This document shows, in pieces, positions 56,373 through 63,672 of a stretch of DNA of 64,000 bases (position 1 is the first letter of the stretch; every line of letters begins with the position of its first letter). This DNA comes from a virus. The notes under the pieces were generated by a model. That model was not told the origin of the DNA and did not search any database. It was given only the letters and a program-made list of their open reading frames with translations. Both the position numbers and the translations under genes were made by a program. The stretch is from the IMG/VR virus record IMGVR_UViG_3300022602_000024, positions 124,797-188,796 of that record; one strand, given 5' to 3'.

Positions 56373-56830
56373 TTTACACCTTTTATTTTACAGTTATCAC
56401 CGTGCCAGCGTTTGTAGTTGGGCACATTAGCAGTATTACCACAATGTGGGCAAGTCATTGTTTCACGCATTGTTTGAGCACCTTTGTTGCGAGCAGGATC
56501 TTTCATTGCCGCACTATGATCGGGCCTCTCAACTCCTAATGCTTTTAAGTTTGGAACACCTTTTCGTGCTTTACTAATCTTATCTCCAAAACCCTCAGGT
56601 TTAGCAACTCCGGGCCTGCCAATCTGCGGCAACGCCTTGCCTTTGTTAGGATGTTCTTTCCCGGCCATTGAGTTCTTCTCGCCACTCATACGGGCACTTT
56701 GGTCTGCTCTCTTACGCCCTGTAAGTTTTTCTGCCTGCCGGGCATTTCCTATAATTTTTTTATCACTAACATTATGTTTTTTGCTAGATTGTAAGTCCCG
56801 CATCATTTTATCAAAATCTTTTTTATTCAT
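56369..56830 (-). CDS. NUMOD3/zinc-finger protein related to homing endonucleases
   Basis: 153 residues from ATG 56830 (AAAAGGC site), 1 nt after the AAA+ gene stop. Repeats like MSGEKNSMAGKEHPNKGKA and KISKARKGVPNLKALG match NUMOD3 DNA-binding modules of homing endonucleases, and CPHCGNTANVPNYKRWHGDNC is a zinc finger also typical of phage GIY-YIG/HNH endonuclease tails. No catalytic domain is present, so it may be a remnant of a homing nuclease or a stand-alone DNA-binding protein. Confidence 0.65.
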   Translation of the reverse strand: MNKKDFDKMMRDLQSSKKHNVSDKKIIGNARQAEKLTGRKRADQSARMSGEKNSMAGKEHPNKGKALPQIGRPGVAKPEGFGDKISKARKGVPNLKALGVERPDHSAAMKDPARNKGAQTMRETMTCPHCGNTANVPNYKRWHGDNCKIKGVK

Positions 56831-56831
56831 A

Positions 56832-57704
56832 TTAAGCCTTTTGTTTTTCCCAACGGGCACGATAATCTTTTTTGTTTGGATACTTTGCCATATAACGCCA
56901 TAACTTATCCTCAACAAATCTTACACTTGTTTCTTTAGCATTTGTCCAGTTATCCCATAGCCAATCTAGCATCTCTGCTTTTTGTTCTTCTGTTGCCCCT
57001 GGGCACATTGTTGTGTTCCAAACAACATCAGCAATCCACCCCCAGTATGTCTCACGATCCATGAGCAAATCCTCGTAAGTGACTCGACTGTAAATAGCGT
57101 GCCTGTTATTCAACGGAATCCATTTTGGACTTCCAGCAGGATATTGTGCTAAATCTTGAGCCGTGGCCAATGGAGTATTCATTGTAAAAATAAACTTTAC
57201 TCTACCATTAAATGGAATAACAAATCCAGTTCTTGTTGGGTCAAGGTCTTTCCAGTGCTGAATTGCGGCTTGTTCAATTTCTTCTGCCTGAGTAACCTGA
57301 CTTCCTAAACTTGTGTTATATTCTAAACGATCACCAGAATTCTTATCCATAGCAATCTTAAACATATCTAAAAAGCCTTTGCTTGGTGTAAATAAATCAT
57401 TCATATCATCAATGTATACTGCCAAGAATTCATTAGGTTGTAACAAATAAACACCAACTGCAATACTTTTAACAAACGCCCAGGGTTTCATATCACCTTT
57501 AAGCGTAATCATTTTTGTATTTTTTTGGTCTGCGGTGTCTTCCACAGTCCAACTTTTTCCAACACCCGGTTGGCCAGCAATGTATAAATTATGGTCTTGG
57601 TCGTCAAAAAATTCATCTACTGCACTAACAAAAAGACGCCTATAATCTTGCCCTTTTAGTAAAAATGCTTGATGTTGTGCCCCAAAATAGTCAGAAAAAG
57701 ACAT
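56832..57704 (-). CDS. AAA+ ATPase
   Basis: 290 residues. Walker A GQPGVGKS, Walker B VYIDDMND, sensor-1-like FIFTMNT, then RHAIYSRV. The partner is unknown; possible roles include DNA handling or host takeover. Driven by its own sigma70 promoter (57734-57762). Confidence 0.7.
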   Translation of the reverse strand: MSFSDYFGAQHQAFLLKGQDYRRLFVSAVDEFFDDQDHNLYIAGQPGVGKSWTVEDTADQKNTKMITLKGDMKPWAFVKSIAVGVYLLQPNEFLAVYIDDMNDLFTPSKGFLDMFKIAMDKNSGDRLEYNTSLGSQVTQAEEIEQAAIQHWKDLDPTRTGFVIPFNGRVKFIFTMNTPLATAQDLAQYPAGSPKWIPLNNRHAIYSRVTYEDLLMDRETYWGWIADVVWNTTMCPGATEEQKAEMLDWLWDNWTNAKETSVRFVEDKLWRYMAKYPNKKDYRARWEKQKA

Positions 57705-57733
57705 TTTACTTTCCTTTAGTTAAACAATAAGTT

Positions 57734-57762
57734 ATTATAGCATTATTCGGATTTTGAGTCAA
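57734..57762 (-). promoter_or_regulatory. Sigma70-type promoter, extended -10
   Basis: TTGACT (57757-57762), 17 nt, TGC-TATAAT (57734-57739) on the minus strand, overlapping the end of the preceding small gene. Confidence 0.8.
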
Positions 57763-57958
57763 GACCCCAGTGTTGTAAAACCACAACAGGGTCACTACAC
57801 AATAAGGCACATTCCCGCACAATCAACTCGGCGAACTTTTTGTAATCTTCTAATCTTGGATACTTAAAATCACCATCGTTTATATTAGATTCATTTGTCA
57901 TCCAGTTGTGATAATTTAATCCAGCCTCATCAGCAAGTTGTCGAATTCGTTCGTTCAT
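57743..57958 (-). CDS. MNER/FAELIVRE family small protein
   Basis: 71 residues: MNERIRQLADEAGLNYHNWM, YKKFAELIVRECALL, ending LQHWGLDSKSE. Contains the shared 20-base block at 57821-57840. Confidence 0.6.
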   Translation of the reverse strand: MNERIRQLADEAGLNYHNWMTNESNINDGDFKYPRLEDYKKFAELIVRECALLCSDPVVVLQHWGLDSKSE

Positions 57959-57961
57959 TCT

Positions 57962-58075
57962 TCAACTCCGAAATGTTCTTTTAAGTATATTACTAATGCC
58001 AACAAATACAAAAATAATTGGCAAAACTAATAAACCAATAACGACCATCCACCAAGGCATATCTCGTTCGTTCAT
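57962..58075 (-). CDS. Small membrane protein with MNER start (37 aa)
   Basis: Starts at ATG 58075 (ATGA with the upstream stop) and stops at TGA 57962. It begins MNERDMPWWMVV, then one hydrophobic helix (IGLLVLPIIFVFVGI). It keeps the MNER start, and its 3' end has the CATTTCGGAGTT DNA of the family read in another frame, so it looks like a family member whose middle was replaced. Confidence 0.5.
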   Translation of the reverse strand: MNERDMPWWMVVIGLLVLPIIFVFVGISNILKRTFRS

Positions 58076-58323
58076 GGATTATTCCCAAAATAAGTGCTAC
58101 GGTTTCTCAGTTGTTGATTAATACCGGATTCTTCAACTCCGAAATGTTTCAACAAAAATTCTAAATCAGGATGTCCTCTATGAAAGGCAGTATCAATACA
58201 TTCTTTCACAATCAACTCGGCGAACTTTTCTTTGTCAAAGACTTCAATGTCGTGTTTTCCTTCAACGAGCACTTCTTTGTATGAAGTGGCCTGTTCAGCA
58301 AGTTCTTTAATTCGTTCGTTCAT
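58072..58323 (-). CDS. MNER/FAELIVRE family small protein
   Basis: 83 residues: MNERIKELAEQATSYKEV, EKFAELIVKECIDTAFHRGH, FLLKHFGVEESG. Contains the 20-base block at 58210-58229. The HFGVEE ending codes for the GGAGTTGAA repeat. Confidence 0.6.
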   Translation of the reverse strand: MNERIKELAEQATSYKEVLVEGKHDIEVFDKEKFAELIVKECIDTAFHRGHPDLEFLLKHFGVEESGINQQLRNRSTYFGNNP

Positions 58324-58565
58324 AGTTCAACTCCAAAATGTTTTTTCATGTCTTCGTAAGTAAAGTCAATGGCTCGATCCCATTCAACACCATCCCCATT
58401 GCCCCCTCCAAGTTGTTTTTCAACAACTTCCATACATTCCCGAACAATCAACTCGGCAAACTTGTCCTTTAGTATTGATAACTGAGAATGGGTCAGTGTA
58501 GTCCAAGTTTCTGGTATAGATTGATCCATAGCCTGTCCAAATAGTTTATTGATTCGTTCGTTCAT
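58320..58565 (-). CDS. MNER/FAELIVRE family small protein
   Basis: 81 residues: MNERINKLFGQAMDQS, DKFAELIVRECMEVVEKQ, KKHFGVEL. AAGGAG site upstream. A near-identical copy of the shared block at 58445. Confidence 0.6.
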   Translation of the reverse strand: MNERINKLFGQAMDQSIPETWTTLTHSQLSILKDKFAELIVRECMEVVEKQLGGGNGDGVEWDRAIDFTYEDMKKHFGVEL

Positions 58566-58584
58566 AGTCTGACTCCTTGTATGT

Positions 58585-58613
58585 ATTATAGCACATTTTT
58601 TGTATCGTTACCC
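58585..58613 (-). promoter_or_regulatory. Possible sigma70-type promoter (weak -35, extended -10)
   Basis: TGC-TATAAT (58585-58590) on the minus strand with only a poor -35 (GGGTAA, 58608-58613). An AAGGAG ribosome site and ATG 58565 follow. Confidence 0.45.
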
Positions 58614-58841
58614 CCAACGTAGCAGAAAAGCCACAAGATCTTGTTCATCTTTGAACTCAAATATGCCTTCGCTGACAAAACGCCAGCGTGATGGACTGTC
58701 GTGTGAACGCATTTCGCCAAATTGGTGCGTACACCATTCCAAACAGGGTCGCCAGCCTTGATATCTGTACTTGCCGTTGATGGTTTCGTCTGTTGGCGGT
58801 GCCACACTGGCCACGTGCCATCGACTCAATTTGTTCATCAT
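58608..58841 (-). CDS. Small protein of the FLLKW family
   Basis: 77 residues from ATG 58841, overlapping the upstream stop by 4 nt. W-x-x-CLEWCTHQFG and a terminal DEQDLVAFLLRWG follow the family plan (Cys/Trp helix, then F-L-L-R-W). An overlapping frame (58586-58807) encodes nothing convincing. Confidence 0.5.
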   Translation of the reverse strand: MMNKLSRWHVASVAPPTDETINGKYRYQGWRPCLEWCTHQFGEMRSHDSPSRWRFVSEGIFEFKDEQDLVAFLLRWG

Positions 58842-59041
58842 AGCCACATCAAACTGAACCAAACCGCCGATTTTTCTTCGGCAAAGTAAAAGGTTGTATT
58901 ACGAAAATTCGCATTCCAATGCCAAGGTCTATCATCGTCAACTGTGTCTTTGGTTGGTGCTTCCTTACCAATGTTACGACAACACCAATCTACCATCCTG
59001 GAGATTTTTAGGCCCGATACAGTCACTTGGGCCGCTATCAT
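58838..59041 (-). CDS. Small protein of the FLLKW family
   Basis: 67 residues from ATG 59041, ATGA overlap. MVDWCCRNIGKEA, then WHWNANFRN and FYFAEEKSAVWFSLMWL. Same helix-then-FxxMW plan. Confidence 0.5.
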   Translation of the reverse strand: MIAAQVTVSGLKISRMVDWCCRNIGKEAPTKDTVDDDRPWHWNANFRNTTFYFAEEKSAVWFSLMWL

Positions 59042-59319
59042 GCCCACTTTAACAAAAATGCAGTCATATCTTCGGGAGTCCGAAACCGCCACATGTTGAA
59101 ACTGATCCTAATACCGCAACCAGTTTCTTTACTCCATTCATGTATAGGGTCCATGTCTGATTCGTTCAAGCCCATTTCCAAGCCACGTGGACCCGGAGTC
59201 CAGTTTGCCCGCAGTTTAAATCCAGGTAGTCTTTCCCATTCTATCTTAATCGGTTTTCTTGCCATATTGTACTTTCCACCATTAAATTCTCTGCAAAACT
59301 TTTCTGAAAACGCAATCAT
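59038..59319 (-). CDS. Small protein of the FLLKW family
   Basis: 93 residues from ATG 59319, ATGA overlap; an in-frame ATG at 59265 is also possible. HEWSKETGCG, then RFRTPEDMTAFLLKWA. Confidence 0.5.
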   Translation of the reverse strand: MIAFSEKFCREFNGGKYNMARKPIKIEWERLPGFKLRANWTPGPRGLEMGLNESDMDPIHEWSKETGCGIRISFNMWRFRTPEDMTAFLLKWA

Positions 59320-59546
59320 AGCCACCTTAACGAAAACAATACAAAGGTCTGTTCATCTGGCAGTTCCACAGTCATGCCCACCACTTGGCCTTGATGTAGT
59401 CGACACCATTCTTCAAGTTCATGGTAGTGATCAATCCAATAGGCCGTATCTGTTAAGACCAATATGATGTTTTCGCTTTCCACATACACATTGTTGGCAA
59501 CAACAAACCGAACATTTTTCCAACTCTCAAATACATCTTCATTCAC
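59316..59546 (-). CDS. Small protein of the FLLKW family
   Basis: 76 residues, HYHELEEWCRLHQGQVV and DEQTFVLFSLRWL. Overlaps its upstream neighbour by 8 nt. Confidence 0.5.
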   Translation of the reverse strand: MNEDVFESWKNVRFVVANNVYVESENIILVLTDTAYWIDHYHELEEWCRLHQGQVVGMTVELPDEQTFVLFSLRWL

Positions 59547-59850
59547 GATCTAAATACCTTAAGCGGAACCAAGTTTCTTTGGCATCATCATAAAAGTCCA
59601 AACAAACAACATCCTTGTGGATATTCTCCCTGTGGAACTTACGATTCTGTTCAGTATCATGCCAAATATTATCACTGCGGTCGTAGTCATCGAGCTCTTG
59701 GGCTGTTCTGGGTGTGTATCCCGAATGTCTGCGGACAGTAAAGCCTAACTCACGCCGCATGACGTCACGAATCAGCAGGTGACTCGGTGGCCAATCCTTG
59801 GCAAGGCGATTGTAAATATCGGCCCATTCTTTATCGTTTAGCGTGACCAT
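59539..59850 (-). CDS. Hypothetical protein, possible larger FLLKW-family member
   Basis: 103 residues with an N-terminal helical domain (DKEWADIYNRLAKDWPPSHLL) and terminal ETWFRLRYLDRE, a looser version of the family ending. Confidence 0.5.
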   Translation of the reverse strand: MVTLNDKEWADIYNRLAKDWPPSHLLIRDVMRRELGFTVRRHSGYTPRTAQELDDYDRSDNIWHDTEQNRKFHRENIHKDVVCLDFYDDAKETWFRLRYLDRE

Positions 59851-60017
59851 CTCAGTGCAAAATGTGTAGCATGTTCAGGTTGTCGGAATTTGAATGTCCA
59901 ATTCCAACTGGGGAATTGATTATCAATTGCAAAGTTTTCAAATCCAACGTGTTCTTGACACCATTGGATAGCATCATGAACACTGGTTTTACCATCTCTT
60001 ATAGTTACAGTAGTCAT
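59838..60017 (-). CDS. Small protein of the FLLKW family (59 aa)
   Basis: Starts at ATG 60017 after a sigma70 promoter. HDAIQWCQEHVG, WNWTFKFRQPEHATHFALRWSR; overlaps the next gene by 13 nt. The minimal form of the family. Confidence 0.55.
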   Translation of the reverse strand: MTTVTIRDGKTSVHDAIQWCQEHVGFENFAIDNQFPSWNWTFKFRQPEHATHFALRWSR

Positions 60018-60022
60018 ACTAT

Positions 60023-60051
60023 ATTATAACATATTTGTCTTTATTGGTCAA
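60023..60051 (-). promoter_or_regulatory. Sigma70-type promoter
   Basis: TTGACC (60046-60051), 17 nt, TATAAT (60023-60028) on the minus strand, 5 nt upstream of ATG 60017, so the leader would be about zero. Its -35 overlaps the end of the previous gene. Confidence 0.75.
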
Positions 60052-60509
60052 TCGCGTCGCAGTATATCCCAAGCACGCTTCTTTTCCAGGTATTCAGCCA
60101 ATTTGGTTCGATATTCATCAGCCAGGTGCCGTAGTTCTTCAAAGTCATTTTCAAGTTCGGTATTGCGAACCAAAGTACTAGGAATTCGTAACTGCTCTTT
60201 GATTTCTTTCAGTGCATCCATTAGACTTTCGCCATTTACTCGAATGTCGGCGTTTTCGCCCTGTAATTCAATGGTACCACTGGGATGAGCCGCAATCGCA
60301 GTGGTTGCCCAAGAACTGGACCCATTACCAATCACATATGGATTGTAAGAATAACCGGGTGCAGCCCCTACGCTGAGTCCCCCGATCCCACCAGTATAGC
60401 CATATGAGGCACTCATGCTGGCCAAGTCAATCGTAGCCCCTATGTCCGATATAGTGATAGTATCTACTGTGTCTGTATCTGTTGTTAAGGTTATGTTTGA
60501 TGTAGTCAT
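60048..60509 (-). CDS. Conserved phage protein with GTIELQGENADIRVNG motif
   Basis: 153 residues from ATG 60509; the upstream in-frame TTG is less likely. Thr-rich N-terminus, Gly-rich centre, then SGTIELQGENADIRVNGESLMDALKEIKEQL and a charged helix ending KKRAWDILRRD. The motif set recurs in phage proteins of unknown role. It begins directly at a terminator U-run, so its leader would be very short. Confidence 0.6.
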   Translation of the reverse strand: MTTSNITLTTDTDTVDTITISDIGATIDLASMSASYGYTGGIGGLSVGAAPGYSYNPYVIGNGSSSWATTAIAAHPSGTIELQGENADIRVNGESLMDALKEIKEQLRIPSTLVRNTELENDFEELRHLADEYRTKLAEYLEKKRAWDILRRD

Positions 60510-60537
60510 AAAAAAGCCTATACGGTTAAGTATAGGC
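60510..60537 (-). terminator. Rho-independent terminator
   Basis: GCCTATAC/GTATAGGC stem (60516-60523 with 60530-60537), 6-nt loop, then six T on the minus strand (60510-60515), just before the 60509 start codon. Confidence 0.75.
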
Positions 60538-60566
60538 AGTTTGTTGAGAGATGTCAACTGTTTAGA

Positions 60567-61115
60567 TTAGAAACTAAAGCCAACACCTAAACCATATGCG
60601 TTCTCAGTAATAGTTTGGTAACTCTTACTTGCGTTGATGTTAACTGCAACACCTTTAGCAACTGGAATGCTGTATGTAGCATAAGCAACTGATTGCTTTG
60701 GATTTGTACTACCTGCGTCATTTACACGAGTTTTAGCACCGACCAATGCAAAACCAGGACCTGCTTTTACACCAACTTGTGCGCCAAGCAAACCGTAGTT
60801 GTAATGACTTGTTGGTTTTCCGCTAACACCATTGTCGTAGCCTAGGCCAACGTATGGTTGAACGATACCGATGTTTTTACCAACTGTGGTTTCGATACTG
60901 GTGAATGTACCGCCACCGCCTTGATAAACAGCAGTACGGTCTTGAATACCAAACTGTAAGCCGGCAATTTCTTTACCAGCACGTAAGTATTCGGCGGTGC
61001 TCAACTGTTTAGTTGTTGTATCTCTAACGTGATCAATGTCAAAAGACAAATAGTCTGCAGCCATGCTAGTTACAGATGCTAGTGCAATCAAAGATGCAAT
61101 TGCGATTTTCTTCAT
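60567..61115 (-). CDS. Outer-membrane beta-barrel protein with signal peptide
   Basis: 182 residues. Signal peptide MKKIAIASLIALASVTSMA, then alternating strands typical of OmpW/OmpX-size barrels and a C-terminal Phe (VGFSF) that marks Gram-negative outer-membrane barrels for the BAM machinery. It should be inserted in the host outer membrane, possibly to block superinfection or change permeability. AAAGGAAAT site and a TATAAATA late promoter upstream. Confidence 0.75.
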   Translation of the reverse strand: MKKIAIASLIALASVTSMAADYLSFDIDHVRDTTTKQLSTAEYLRAGKEIAGLQFGIQDRTAVYQGGGGTFTSIETTVGKNIGIVQPYVGLGYDNGVSGKPTSHYNYGLLGAQVGVKAGPGFALVGAKTRVNDAGSTNPKQSVAYATYSIPVAKGVAVNINASKSYQTITENAYGLGVGFSF

Positions 61116-61156
61116 TTTTTAATTTCCTTTAAAATAAGTCTACTGACTTGTACTAT

Positions 61157-61164
61157 TATTTATA
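61157..61164 (-). promoter_or_regulatory. T4-late-like promoter, exact TATAAATA
   Basis: Minus-strand TATAAATA about 40 nt upstream of the barrel gene, in a 100-nt gap. Confidence 0.65.
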
Positions 61165-61218
61165 TACCAATGGGTATATATGTTTAAAATAACTCCAAAA
61201 GACACCAATTACGGATAT

Positions 61219-62061
61219 CTACAGGGTTATTTCGAACTCCTGAGGATTGAACTCTTCGGCTCTTTCCTCGTATCCTTTGTAGCCACGCGGGTTGCACACA
61301 ATGCGGCATTCACCAATGGTGTAATCAAACTTGCTATGAGTATGACCATGTGTCCAAAGTTGTATCTCTGGATGATCTAAAATAAACTCACTTAGGTCAC
61401 TGCTATAAGCACCATTCATAATGGTTTCGTTAACATAGCGTGGATGTGTACTCGCCTTGCTGGGACTATGATGTGTTACCACTACCACTGGATTGGTTAG
61501 ACCTGCTGCTCGACGTTCTGTTAAAGTCTTCTTGAAGTAGGCCATAGTTTGATGGTGATCCGCCATGGTACGCTCGGGCTGTAATCTAAAATAATTGCCA
61601 TTGGTTTTGGCAGTGATCTGGCGATAATCATTCATCATTGACCTCATTTGCCAAAGTGTAATTTCATCTCCGCGATTCATATCAGTCCAAAGTGTAGCAC
61701 CCATAAAAGTAACGCCATCTAATTCATATGTTTCATTTTCTAACAAATGAACATTATCAGGTAACTGACTACGGATATGATCGTAGGTTTTGTGATACTT
61801 AAACCCATAGTGTTCATGATTGCCCATAACCATGATGGTCTCGCGATACTTGCGGCCACACTCTTCTTCTAAGAATCTGTAGAAACGATCTGGTCTATGA
61901 TCTGCACGCTCATGCTCCAACAACACCATGTTGGGATTGTACTCGGCTTTTCGAATACTCTTTGCTTCGCACAGGTCTCCTGAAATAATCAGCACATCGC
62001 CGCCGGGTAATGTCAGATCAGCAAAGTCCAAATGGAGGTCAGAGATTACATTTATTTTCAT
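61219..62061 (-). CDS. Metallophosphoesterase
   Basis: 280 residues. All calcineurin-type motifs are present: ISDLHLDF, ISGDLCE, VMGNHEHY, THHSP and HGHTHSKFD. These enzymes hydrolyse phosphodiesters such as cyclic nucleotides or DNA ends. Related genes are common in large phages. Its promoter contains an operator-like palindrome. Confidence 0.8.
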   Translation of the reverse strand: MKINVISDLHLDFADLTLPGGDVLIISGDLCEAKSIRKAEYNPNMVLLEHERADHRPDRFYRFLEEECGRKYRETIMVMGNHEHYGFKYHKTYDHIRSQLPDNVHLLENETYELDGVTFMGATLWTDMNRGDEITLWQMRSMMNDYRQITAKTNGNYFRLQPERTMADHHQTMAYFKKTLTERRAAGLTNPVVVVTHHSPSKASTHPRYVNETIMNGAYSSDLSEFILDHPEIQLWTHGHTHSKFDYTIGECRIVCNPRGYKGYEERAEEFNPQEFEITL

Positions 62062-62067
62062 ATAGGT

Positions 62068-62096
62068 ATTTTAGCACAAGTTGTGCTGAAGGTCAA
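62068..62096 (-). promoter_or_regulatory. Sigma70-type promoter with an internal palindrome
   Basis: TTGACC (62091-62096), 17 nt, TAAAAT (62068-62073) on the minus strand, with the spacer holding AGCACAA/TTGTGCT (62074-62088, 1-nt centre), a possible operator. Confidence 0.65.
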
Positions 62097-62458
62097 TCGA
62101 AATAACGCTTGGTTTGGACAATCCAGCCAATTTTGGCTATGTCCGTTTCCACTTCGGGTGTGATATAACTTTCTTCTACAAATCCATCAAAGTCTGTTCC
62201 GCTAAATCCAGTGCCGGAACAATACCAGTTATGGTAGCTATCATCTTCCCGTATTTCGGATATCATTACTGCGGCATGACTCCAACTGCAATCCCATTGA
62301 ATGTTTTTCAATATGGCCCATACATCCTTGGGAGAATACAGGTTATTGCACAGGGCAGCATATAAATTTTGAGCGTAAATTTCCCGATGCCGTACTTTAT
62401 CAATGATCCAGTTGGCACCACGTATATCGCGTTCTAGATTAAAAACACGTCTGCTCAT
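62093..62458 (-). CDS. Hypothetical phage protein
   Basis: 121 residues, Trp/Tyr-rich, with ANWIIDKVRHREIYAQNLYAALCNNL and WDCSWSHAAVMISEIRED. No recognised family. A TGTAAATA late-like motif lies just upstream (62464-62471). Confidence 0.6.
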   Translation of the reverse strand: MSRRVFNLERDIRGANWIIDKVRHREIYAQNLYAALCNNLYSPKDVWAILKNIQWDCSWSHAAVMISEIREDDSYHNWYCSGTGFSGTDFDGFVEESYITPEVETDIAKIGWIVQTKRYFD

Positions 62459-62463
62459 AATAG

Positions 62464-62471
62464 TATTTACA
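62464..62471 (-). promoter_or_regulatory. Late-like promoter (TGTAAATA)
   Basis: Core TAAATA close to the 62458 start, without a clear ribosome site. Confidence 0.35.
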
Positions 62472-62549
62472 TCGTTTATTAAAAAATACCAAAGACATAA
62501 ATAATATTATAATTCAACACAATAGTGCGGCTCGGTCCGATACACATTC

Positions 62550-62557
62550 GATAAATA
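62550..62557 (+). promoter_or_regulatory. Late-like promoter (GATAAATA) for the plus-strand DctP gene
   Basis: Core TAAATA 23 nt upstream of ATG 62581, followed by AGGAGTATCC ribosome site. Confidence 0.55.
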
Positions 62558-62580
62558 TTACTAATACACAGGAGTATCCT

Positions 62581-63612
62581 ATGACAGAACGTCGTAAAAT
62601 TCGTTGGCTAATTGCCCATTTTCCCGCATACTTATTCATAAGAACTGCAGAAGCATTTAGTGCCGAATTAGAAAAAATGCGCCCAGGAGAATTTGAAATT
62701 GAAATTCTCACCATGAAAGATTATGTAAACAAATACAACAAATTGCATGAATTCCTGATAGCACCGCCAGGAGTTGAAGGACTTGAAGATGGCCCAGCTG
62801 GCGGCGCAGCTAGATGGGAAAAAGCAGTGAGCAAATGGCCTAAAATGTTCGCGGCATTAGGTGATGGCGAGTTTGAACTAAGTCAAACGCCAATTGGTCT
62901 AATCGGAACACATCTATATAGAAATTTCTCCGCAATAGATCTACCTTTCTTATTTAAAGATCATGACCACGTAACTGACGTATTAGATGGGCAAATTGGA
63001 GATAGCTTATGTAATCAACTAGCCAAAGAAACACCTATCAGAGGGTTAGCATTTACCTATTCGGGTGGGTATAGAGTAATAGGTTCAAAGCAGAAAATTA
63101 AAAATCTAACAGAACTTTCTGCAACCAAGTTGTTAACACACAGTATACACAGTAGCAAATTATTCAAAGGCATAGGAGCCAAAACATTTGGTAAACAATA
63201 TTCAACTGATCTTGATTTAGCAGATGTGGCCGAAGATCCAAATGCTGCAATTGAAACAACATATTTGCGATTTACCGGAACTCATGTTTATAAAACTGAA
63301 CACAGTATGTTCACAACTAGCATTTTAACTGGTAATAAATTCTGGGACTCGTTAACAGAAGATCAACAAAAGGCATTTCAAATTGCCGCTAAAAATACTG
63401 CAAAACTCGAAAGAGAATGGAGTATTGAAGACGCTTTAAAATACGAAAAAGATGCTACAAGCAAAGGTATTGAAATCGTTGATATCACCGAAGAAGATCG
63501 CGCACAACTACAAAAAGCATCAGCGATAGTTTATGATACTCTCAATGACCGTGATATCGATACCGAACTAGTTCAAGCAATCATTGATGCTGGCAACAGC
63601 ACAAAACATTAA
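62581..63612 (+). CDS. TRAP/DctP-type solute-binding fold, no signal peptide, copy B
   Basis: 343 residues. Begins MTERRKIRWLIAHFPAYLFIRTAE, like copy A, with no signal peptide. Shared blocks: LIGTHLYRNFSAIDLPFLFKDHDHVTDVLDG, FTYSGGYRVIG, TEHSMFTTSILTGNKFW, but the usual ligand-Arg segment is changed (LSATKLLTHSIHSSKLF). It has an insert near residues 60-85. The two copies probably serve a related intracellular role, with copy B more diverged. Confidence 0.7.
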   Translation: MTERRKIRWLIAHFPAYLFIRTAEAFSAELEKMRPGEFEIEILTMKDYVNKYNKLHEFLIAPPGVEGLEDGPAGGAARWEKAVSKWPKMFAALGDGEFELSQTPIGLIGTHLYRNFSAIDLPFLFKDHDHVTDVLDGQIGDSLCNQLAKETPIRGLAFTYSGGYRVIGSKQKIKNLTELSATKLLTHSIHSSKLFKGIGAKTFGKQYSTDLDLADVAEDPNAAIETTYLRFTGTHVYKTEHSMFTTSILTGNKFWDSLTEDQQKAFQIAAKNTAKLEREWSIEDALKYEKDATSKGIEIVDITEEDRAQLQKASAIVYDTLNDRDIDTELVQAIIDAGNSTKH

Positions 63613-63628
63613 AATAAATGTACTCAAT

Positions 63629-63655
63629 AAAAAACCCGCCTTGAGCGGGTTTTTC
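63629..63655. terminator. Bidirectional terminator
   Basis: CCCGC/GCGGG stem (63635-63639 with 63645-63649), 5-nt loop, flanked by A-run and T-run, between the convergent 62581-63612 and 63673-63939 genes. Confidence 0.8.
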
Positions 63656-63672
63656 TTTGACTTAGTTAGATA

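Noticed and set aside
58586-58807. 73-residue minus-strand frame overlapping the 58608-58841 gene
   Set aside because: The other frame keeps the family motif and the ATGA overlap; this one has neither.
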